This document shows positions 57,346 to 64,000 of a stretch of DNA of 64,000 bases, one piece after another; within the stretch, counting starts at the first letter, position 1, and the number at the start of each line of letters is the position of its first letter. A program made the position numbers and the translations under genes. The notes under the pieces were generated by a model. It did no database searches. It was given only the letters and a program-made list of their open reading frames with translations, and was not told the DNA's origin. Source of the DNA: Alopecurus myosuroides (Eukaryota > Streptophyta > Magnoliopsida > Poales > Poaceae); NCBI GenBank assembly GCA_028641055.1, contig CM054061.1, forward strand, positions 29,623,523-29,687,522, in the 5' to 3' direction.

Positions 57346-57735
57346 TAGTGATGCGGTGAAAGTGTCACCATCCGTTGGGGACCCCAAGAGAAAGGTGATG
57401 TAGCGTAGGAGGTAGTTTTCCCCCAGTTTTGAGAGCAAGGTTATCGAACTAGTAGAACCTAGAGATCTTTAGCACGGTGCCAATCAACTATGGTGCTTAG
57501 TCGACGGGCATGAACCTACACAAAGCACACAAATTCACTTTGCCCCAACATTTCAGGATGGTTGTTAATCTTCCATCTTGCGGAAAATAAAGAGATTAAA
57601 CGTAGAGTGTGGAAAATAGTAATAAAAGTAGAACGGACCATCAAGAAAGTGAAGATTAAAAGCAAGTAAACGAGGCAATGTGAAAGAATGGACTCGAGGT
57701 GTGGAAAATCTTCCAGTAAACTCATGGAGGAGTTC
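57346..57735 (-). repeat. 3' part of a TGATACGTC-type LTR, minus orientation
   Basis: On the minus strand the order TTTTCCACACT-TACGT, CTTTATTTTC-GCAAGA, TTGGG-CAAAGT, GTGTGTGC-TTGTG, CTCTTGGGGTCCCCAACG matches the last 400 bp of the LTR at 28021. It joins the decayed Gypsy gag-protease at about 57735. Confidence 0.65.
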
Positions 57736-57750
57736 GACGAGCGTGCCTTC

Positions 57751-58623
57751 CTATGCGGACGATAGGGTGGTGGACACAATCGCTGTCTTCGCAGATTCAG
57801 TCGGGTGCACTTGATGCTTTCGAGTGTCACTGCTTGGGCTAAACTCGAGTTCCGGGGCGTTCTTTTTCGTGAGCGGCATCACAGAGTTATCCGTAGTTTT
57901 TGCCAGCTCTTCCGGCTTCTCTTGCATCCCGAAGGATTTCGCGATCTCGTTGAACTCGGTGTCGCATTTGTCTGACTTTTGAAAGTTGCCGTTTATGGTT
58001 ATTGTTCCATATTCCCCTGAGAGTTTGAGCTTGAGATAGGCGTAATGGCGTACTGCCATGAATCTCGCGAACGATGTTCGGCCGAGTATGGCGTGGTACT
58101 GTGATGGCCAGTCGACTACCTCGAAGTCGAGGAATTCTCTCATGTAGTTTCTCGGGTCTCCGAGTACCACATCCAGATTGATTGGTCCGAGTGGTCGGAC
58201 TGCTTTCCTTGGTACTATCCCGTGGAAGGACGGTTCTGATTCTGTGGGTCTGTCCAGGTTCTTGTTCATCTTGCGGAGTGTGTCCACGTATATGATGTTG
58301 ATTCTGCTGCCACCGTCCATGAACACTCGGGCTAGGTCATAGTTGCCTATTTGCGCCTGGATGACAAGCGATGTGTGTCCAGGTAGATACACCCGTGGTG
58401 GGTGGTCCTCTTTGGAGAAGGTTATCGGCTGCTCTGACATCTTCAGGTATTCAGTCGCGGATGGTGGAGCATGTACTGCCATGTTGACTTGGCGTGTGTT
58501 TGTCTTCGGGACTCTCCGGCACGGCCAGATCTTCTGTATCATGCCCAGGAGCCCCTGTGGGTTCGGGCACCCGTTGGATCCCTGGTTTGCGGCGGGTGAT
58601 GCTAGTAGCACAGCTAGTGCCAC
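57751..58623 (-). pseudogene. Gypsy gag-protease C-terminal part with retropepsin
   Basis: The frame reads ITFSKEDHPPRVYLPGHTSL, then the active site VFMDGGSRINIIYVDTL and the flap/downstream motifs FHGIVPRKAVRPLG and YHAILGRTSFARFMAV, a typical plant Gypsy retropepsin. It ends before RT. Confidence 0.8.
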
Positions 58624-59105
58624 GTTCTGGTGTCCTGGAGGAGGTAGGGGTGGCGGTTGGTATCCGTTAGCTCCTCCTGGGAGTTGCGGGTATCCCTGGT
58701 TGACGGCGGCCTTGTGCTTCTTCGTGTAAGCCTCGTGGATGTCCTGGAACTTTCGGCGGTCTTCGAGGAGACGAGTTTCCTTGGTTTTGCCCGTGCGCTT
58801 ATCTGTGAATAGATGTAGCGTGCAGTATCCGTCAAGATCTTCCTCGGGAGTTTTATCGTCTAGCTTTGGTTTCCAGTCGCGATTTCCGCGGGGCCCGCTG
58901 TCGCGATTTCTTGTGAACTCCGCTGCTACCAGTTCCTCTCGACCGTCATGGACGTAGTATTTCCTCTTCTTATTTCGGCGGTCGCCGTTGCGATCCTCCT
59001 CATGCGCGGGTGAAGATGCCTTCTCGTTGCACAGGGATTCTTCGCCATTAGCCCATCTGTCGGCTATTGTCAGTAGTTCTCCGATAGTTTTGGGCGCATC
59101 TCGTC

Positions 59106-59564
59106 TCAGTTCCTCTCAGAAGGCGGCGCATCGAGCACCTTTGGTGAAGGCCTCGACTGCGACCTCTTCCGACATGTTTCCCACCATGTTTTTGAGCGTG
59201 GTCCATCTCTGGATATACTCGCGGGTAGACTCGCCGCTCTTCTGATTGCAAGCCCGCAGTTCCTCGATGATGCTGGCCTCTTAGATGTCGCGTGGAAGTT
59301 CTTCCGGAAGTCGCGGCTGAGATCATCCCAAGATCCATAGTGTGCGTGCGGTCTTCCTTCGAGCCAGCTGCGGGCAGCGCCTATGAGGTGTAGGTTTAGG
59401 TACTGCATGACCGTTGTCTTGTTCCTACGTTGGCATTTTACTGCGGTGAGGTAATCTGACAGCCATGATTTGGGCTCTCGCCAGCCGTCGTACTTCGGGA
59501 CCTCCGTTGTAAGATTGAATCTCTTGGGCATCGGCGCCTCGTGGATGTCGCGAGTGAAGCACAT
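59106..59564 (-). pseudogene. Gypsy gag capsid domain piece
   Basis: LTTEVPKYDGWREPKSWLSD and MQYLNLHLIGAARSWLEG match the retrotransposon gag domain. After about residue 90 the frame loses similarity, and the next part of gag is found in another frame (59048-59338), so a frameshift is present near 59280. Confidence 0.75.
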
Positions 59565-60063
59565 CGCGCTGCAGGCTTTCTCGTCAGAGGAGGTGGACAG
59601 GGATCATGCGCGGTTCCTGATAGCTCGGGCTTTGTCGACCTTGCTTTGCGCGATGTCTCCACGAGCATCGTATTCATCCCGATTGCGATTGTCCTCCTTC
59701 CGCGGTGTCGCGATCGGTTTCCGTGGTGCCGTGGGCTGCGGTCGCGATCTCGCAGGCTATCATCGTCGCCAGGTTGTCGCCGCGGTGCCGGGCTTCTTTT
59801 CCTCGGGGGCGACGAGGTGATTTCTTGTCTCCCCTTCTAGGTGACGTGCTCCCGCATCTGCGAGGTGTTTCCTTGTCTCCCCTTCTAGACGACGTGCTCC
59901 CGCGCCCGCGAGGTGTTTTGTCTACCCGAGGGGTTTTGTCGGCTTCCGGCGTTGTCGCGTGCCTGCGGTTCTGGGCGGAGAGTCTTGTGGCTGCCATACC
60001 TAGCCCCTTGTAGACTTGTCGATGCTGCTTCGCACGGAGGTCGTTTTTGGGTGGCTGGTTCGC

Positions 60064-60693
60064 CTATAAGTATATGGCGGCTGCCAGGAGTGCTGCAGCG
60101 GAGGTCGTCGGGTGTACGTTGCCCTCCTCATCAACGTGCATAAGAGATGTTTCCAGTGACTTTCTGATTCCACTGAGGGATTCGTGGTCCAGGCCAGTTG
60201 TCTTCGAAACGTATTTCTTTTTCGAGGGTTGGTTCCCCGTCGAATGGGTCCTGGAAATCGCTGCGCATCGCACACTCGAAGCTTCTGCCGCTTGCTTGCG
60301 CTTCTCCAAGTCCTGGCGGGCTTCTTGCAGCTGTCGGCCAGTTCGCAGTAGGTGGAAGTGGTACGCCATCAGCTCCTCATGACTGGATGTGGGCGGTAGC
60401 GGTTGGCCCCCGTTTACCACCTGTTTTCCTATGAGCCATGCGGCTCGCGAGACTTTGATGCGTTCTCGCGCTTCCTTGCTCCCTTCCATTTCCTCTGGTA
60501 TCTCCCCCAAATCTGCCATGCAGACCCCAGCCAGATATGGTGCGTGAGTCCTAGGCGTAGATTGGTGGTTCTCGCAGATCTTGGGGGGCTCTTCCGCTGC
60601 GATCGTGTGGAAGTTGCGCGTGTTGCGGCGGATGGAGTTACCACTGGGCGCTAGGTCACGACCAGCGTTCTCAGATGGCGACTCAAGGATCAC
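60064..60693 (-). pseudogene. Gypsy gag N-terminal region piece
   Basis: Open for 209 codons with LPPTSSHEELMAYHFHLLRT and LEKRKQAAEASS helical segments, the amphipathic N-terminal region of related grass Gypsy gag proteins. The upstream end is a stop (TAG) in the same frame about 15 codons before the first start-like codon. Continuity to the capsid piece is broken by frame changes. Confidence 0.55.
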
Positions 60694-61018
60694 CTGGCTC
60701 GAGATAGACTTGGAGTCCGATTCGCCGAGATCGATCTATTCGGGGAAGCGCAGGATCCCCGCCTTGTTGGCGTGGAAGTGGAAGCTGCCGAACGTCAGGC
60801 TGATGCTCTTCTCGAGTCCGCTGACGATGGGCACGATTCCGGCGAGTGGGGCGCGCCGATGAGCGACCCGAAGAGGATCGGCTCCATTGGAGTCGATGTT
60901 CCGGGGCTCCAGCTGAAGGTTGGCGATGACGAGGCCGAAGATGTCGTAGATCCAGCGCCTACCGTTCCCACAGACGACGTTGATGGAGGGATAATAACCC
61001 GGTAGGCCAACTCCAAGG

Positions 61019-61455
61019 TGTAACCCGGCCCAAAGGACGCTGCGCAGGATCCGGCTAAGGATAAAGAAACTTCAGGAAGGCCCACATTTGTAGGCCCTGT
61101 AACCCGGGTTGTGGGTTACAATAAGGAAAGTTAGGGTTTGTATGCGGTGTCCGGGTAGGATTCAGAGTGCGCCTTGGAGGACAAGCCAGGGGGTACGGGT
61201 GCTTTATAAACCGACCCCTAGGTTTAGTTGAGGGAGATCTAAGAGCCCTAGCAATATCGCTTGGTATCGAGCATCCAGTGTAACACGAGAGTTGAGTTAA
61301 TATCTTGAGATTGGAGACTCGGCGACTTGATTGCCGGCTACCAGATCGAGTTCCATCATGTTTTCCTCTGAGCTAAACCCTCTCCCAAACGCCTGTGTCG
61401 TCTTGCCCCAAGATCAGTTACCCCCGGTAACGTCTGCCGTGATTATCCCACGACA
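61019..61455 (+). repeat. Probable 5' LTR of the right-hand Gypsy (437 bp)
   Basis: Starts TGTAACCCGG, ends CCCACGACA (TGT...ACA). TATA box TTTATAAA at 61203-61210. The right border is firm because the primer-binding site follows; the left border is the best TG candidate and could lie further left. Confidence 0.6.
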
Positions 61456-61474
61456 GTTGGCGCCCACCGTGGGG
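61456..61474 (+). other. Primer-binding site of the right-hand Gypsy
   Basis: GTTGGCGCCCACCGTGGGG immediately follows the LTR end, as in many plant Gypsy elements. Confidence 0.8.
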
Positions 61475-61519
61475 CCTGCGTCCAAAGGTGTTTACATCAC
61501 GGGAGAAGCTCGGAAGAAC

Positions 61520-64000
61520 ATGGAGAATCTTGTCGTCGGCGAGATCTACATCGACCACGAAGGGGAGAAGATGGTGGACGATTCCGGCTGGGGGCCAGAG
61601 TCGGATCACCTCGAATCCGGATCTATTGTGACGATCGGCCAGATCAGCGTCTTCATCGGTATGGTACGTACATCTGATTTAAAAGGACAATATCATGTGC
61701 ATACTACAGGAACTTCTAATAGGGACAAAAAGATACTCAAGCAAGCTGTGAACTCGGTTTCCTCGGCTGTTCCGGGATACCTGAGATGGGCGGAACAAGA
61801 GATAACGTGGAGCAGAAGAGATCACCCGGAAAGAATAGAGCACCCAGGAGTCTTAGCATTGGTAGTCGCACCACAGGTTAATGGTTACGAGTTAAAAAGG
61901 GTCCTGATGGACGGTGGAAGTAGCATCAATATCTTGTACTGGGAAACTTTTTCACGCATGGGTCTCAAAGAGTCCCAGCTACAGAAAAGCTCAACAATTT
62001 TTCATGGAATAGTGCCGGGTCACTCGGCGTGTCCCGAGGGGAAAATCGCATTGGAGGTAGCTTTCGGAGAATCAACGGATAATTATCGAGTTGAGTGGCT
62101 CACGTTCGAGGTGGTCAAATTGCGCAGTCCTTATCACGCACTATTTGGAAGACCGGCTTACGCCAAATTCATGGCCAGGCCGTGTTATGTGTATTTGCAG
62201 CTGAAGATTCCGGGTCCTAAGCAGACCATCACCATACATGGAAGCCGGGATATAGCGGCCGAGTGCGACGAAGGAGATTCGGTAATGGCCGAGCAAGCTT
62301 GCAGAAAAGAAGAACTCAAGTATTATCGGTCTCAAGTAGATCCGGATGATGGAACCGCATTGAAAAGGCCGAATACTGAGGACGAAAGAGCAAAATTCAA
62401 GGCAGCACAGGACACCAAGATGATAGCTTTTGTCGAAGGTGATCCCACTAAGCAATTTACTATAGGGTCTAACTTGGACAGCGAGCAGGAGAAGGCACTT
62501 GTGGAGTTTATTCGTTCGAATGCGGACGTATTCTCCTGGACACCTAGCGACATGCCGGGTATCCCTACAGAGTTGGCAGAGCATAGTTTGCATGTAGATC
62601 CCAAGTCCAGGCCTGTGAAGCAGGGCTTGAGGAAGATGAATGAGGAAAGAAGGAAAGCTATAGGTGAAGAAATTGCTCGGCTATTGACAGCCGGCTTCAT
62701 CATGGAAGTATTTCACCCGGATTGGTTAGCAAATCCGGTGCTAGTGATGAAAAAGACCAATGAGTGGAGGATGTGCATTGATTTTACGAGTCTCAACAAG
62801 CATTGCCCAAAGGATCCGTTCGCACTACCAAGGATAGATCAGATCATAGATGCAGTAGCTGGGAGTGACCTATTATGCTTTCTGGACGCTCATTCCGGAT
62901 ATCATCAGATTAAACTCAAGAGGGAGGATTGGGAGAAAACATCGTTTATAACCCCTTTTGGGGCCTTTTGTTATAAAACCATGACGTTTGGGTTGAAGAA
63001 CGCTGGCGCAACTTATCAACGGTGTATTCAGAAGTGCTTCGAGGACCAAATTGGACGCAACGTCCATGCTTATGTGGATGATGTGGTTATCAAGACCAGG
63101 AAGGCAGAAACATTTATCGATGATCTAAAGGAGACGTTCAAGAACTTAAGGAGGTATCAGATGAAGCTTAACCCGACAAAGTGCGTATTTGGAGTTCCAG
63201 CCGGGAAATTACTTGGCTTTATCGTTTCCGAGAGAGGAATTGAAGCAAACCCGGACAAAATCAAAGCTATCCAAAGTCTGAAAAAGCCGGAAAATTTGAA
63301 GCATGTTCAAAAGCTCACGGGCTGCGTAGCAGCCTTGAGCCGATTTATATCAAGACTCGGAGAAAAGGCAATACCCTTGTACCGGCTCTTGAGGAAATCC
63401 GACAAATTTGTATGGGATCAAGAGGCGGATGAGGTGTTCGAGGCACTAAAGAAGCAGTTATCTGAAGCACCAGTACTAGCGGCCCCGGGTCCTAAAGAGC
63501 CTATGTTGCTATACGTGGCAGCTGGCCCCCGAGCCGTCAGTGCAGTAGTGGTTGTGGAGCGTAAAGAGGATGGGAAAGGTTATCCAGTCCAGAGGCCGGT
63601 TTATTATGTCAGTGAGGTATTATCAGAGGCAAAGCAGCGCTATCCGCATTGGCAAAAGCTGGTTTTCGGGGTCTTTATGGCCAGCCGGAAACTGAAGCCG
63701 TATTTCCAGGAACACCCCATAACAGTGGTTAGCTCAATACCAATGTCGGATATCATCAGAAACTCGGATGCGACCGGAAGAATAGCCAAATGGGTGATAG
63801 AAATGGGGGATTATCACATCAGCTACGAGCCCAGGTCAGCAATCAAATCTCAGGCTTTGGTTGATTTCGTTAATGATTGGACACACACAGGCATGACTAC
63901 CATGGTTCGAAACTCCGAGTCATGGATCATGCACTTTGATGGATCAAAGCAGTACGAGGGATCAGGAGTTGGAGTGGTGCTAACATCACCCAAAGGAGAC
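61520..64000 (+). CDS. Protease-reverse transcriptase-RNase H polyprotein, gag mostly missing (827 codons to window end)
   Basis: Open from Met 61520 (MENLVVGEIY) to the last base, with no stop or shift. Only about 45 residues of gag-leader type precede a stretch that normally lies just before protease. Retropepsin active site MDGGSSINIL is at residues 130-139. RT motifs include WRMCIDFTSLNKHCPKDPF, FLDAHSGYHQIKL (Asp 456) and AYVDDVV (YVDD at 518-521). The RNase H tether region (KYF-type) is followed by HFDGSKQYEGSG (Asp 807), the start of RNase H. Integrase would lie to the right of the window. The frame is even open upstream through the end of the LTR, so the actual start is uncertain. All catalytic residues visible here are intact, so pol could be functional while the element lacks its own capsid. 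Confidence 0.92.
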   Translation, partial: MENLVVGEIYIDHEGEKMVDDSGWGPESDHLESGSIVTIGQISVFIGMVRTSDLKGQYHVHTTGTSNRDKKILKQAVNSVSSAVPGYLRWAEQEITWSRRDHPERIEHPGVLALVVAPQVNGYELKRVLMDGGSSINILYWETFSRMGLKESQLQKSSTIFHGIVPGHSACPEGKIALEVAFGESTDNYRVEWLTFEVVKLRSPYHALFGRPAYAKFMARPCYVYLQLKIPGPKQTITIHGSRDIAAECDEGDSVMAEQACRKEELKYYRSQVDPDDGTALKRPNTEDERAKFKAAQDTKMIAFVEGDPTKQFTIGSNLDSEQEKALVEFIRSNADVFSWTPSDMPGIPTELAEHSLHVDPKSRPVKQGLRKMNEERRKAIGEEIARLLTAGFIMEVFHPDWLANPVLVMKKTNEWRMCIDFTSLNKHCPKDPFALPRIDQIIDAVAGSDLLCFLDAHSGYHQIKLKREDWEKTSFITPFGAFCYKTMTFGLKNAGATYQRCIQKCFEDQIGRNVHAYVDDVVIKTRKAETFIDDLKETFKNLRRYQMKLNPTKCVFGVPAGKLLGFIVSERGIEANPDKIKAIQSLKKPENLKHVQKLTGCVAALSRFISRLGEKAIPLYRLLRKSDKFVWDQEADEVFEALKKQLSEAPVLAAPGPKEPMLLYVAAGPRAVSAVVVVERKEDGKGYPVQRPVYYVSEVLSEAKQRYPHWQKLVFGVFMASRKLKPYFQEHPITVVSSIPMSDIIRNSDATGRIAKWVIEMGDYHISYEPRSAIKSQALVDFVNDWTHTGMTTMVRNSESWIMHFDGSKQYEGSGVGVVLTSPKGD

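Larger units (their letters stand above)
57736..61018 (-). mobile_element. Decayed Gypsy element, gag-protease region (minus)
   Basis: Minus-strand pieces in order are a gag N-terminal region (60693-60064), a basic Arg/Pro-rich linker (59997-59600) with a roughly 54-bp tandem repeat, the gag capsid domain (59564-59106) and a zinc-knuckle-poor linker then protease (58623-57751). The left end is cut by the LTR fragment at about 57735. The right end meets the LTR at 61019. Several frame changes are present. Confidence 0.75.
61019..64000 (+). mobile_element. Gypsy LTR retrotransposon with most of gag missing, 3' end off window
   Basis: 5' LTR, primer-binding site and an open protease-RT-RNase H frame follow each other in plus orientation. 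It was probably inserted into the minus-strand Gypsy at 61018, but the second end lies outside the window, so the target duplication (left copy would be CAAGG) cannot be checked. Confidence 0.8.

Noticed and set aside
60772..61005. Plus-strand ORF with acidic sequence just left of the right-hand LTR
   Set aside because: It could be real coding sequence of a related element, but it overlaps minus-strand leader sequence of the decayed Gypsy and ends before the LTR. Not enough evidence for a call.

Overview
The window looks like nuclear DNA of a grass of the Triticeae type (wheat, barley, Aegilops or rye group). The reasons are the dense nesting of LTR retrotransposons, many Stowaway MITEs with CTCCCTCCGT ends, a CACTA element with CACTAGTAGAAA ends, and two low-copy genes with GC-rich first exons. 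The species is an inference from repeat style and was not tested by search.

Left part, 1-19740, is one nested block. The oldest member is a minus-strand non-autonomous Gypsy-like element (gag-protease only; right LTR 18031-19740, left LTR cut at 12768). A plus-strand Copia/Sirevirus-like element without pol (up to 12767) sits inside its left LTR. The Copia 5' LTR is in turn broken by the 3' end of a Gypsy element (1-4049) that carries an intron-containing antisense ORF. Next, 19741-30150 holds a PIF/Harbinger transposase remnant split by a solo LTR (TSD ATGTG). The solo LTR is itself split by a complete LTR element, 22888-29605 (TSD GATTG, two 1585-bp LTRs). From 30150 to 38530 come a MITE-in-MITE cluster, GC-rich low-copy DNA, a poly-A retroposon with a 15-bp TSD, LINE pieces and a probable mitochondrial insertion with a decayed trnfM.

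The gene island is 38539-49896. Two genes are arranged head to head: a two-exon, probably plastid-targeted DUF3143-family gene (minus) and a 21-exon TIMELESS/Tof1/Swi1 homologue (plus, 1364 codons, open through every junction I placed). They share a 410-bp promoter with an E2F site, a telo-box, a G-box and TGGGCC motifs, which suits a replication-fork gene. The TIMELESS gene has a tandem in-frame duplication of a two-exon unit and two coding minisatellites.

Right part, 49897-64000: MITE, a CACTA deletion derivative, LINE RNase H pieces, a decayed BRI1-like receptor-kinase fragment, a decayed minus-strand Gypsy gag-protease, and at the edge a plus-strand Gypsy whose protease-RT-RNase H frame is open to the last base but which lacks most of gag. 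No CRISPR array, rRNA or functional nuclear tRNA gene was seen. The most unusual observations are the TIMELESS exon duplication, the intact five-exon antisense ORF, the dated nests with exact target-site duplications, and the gag-less open pol frame.
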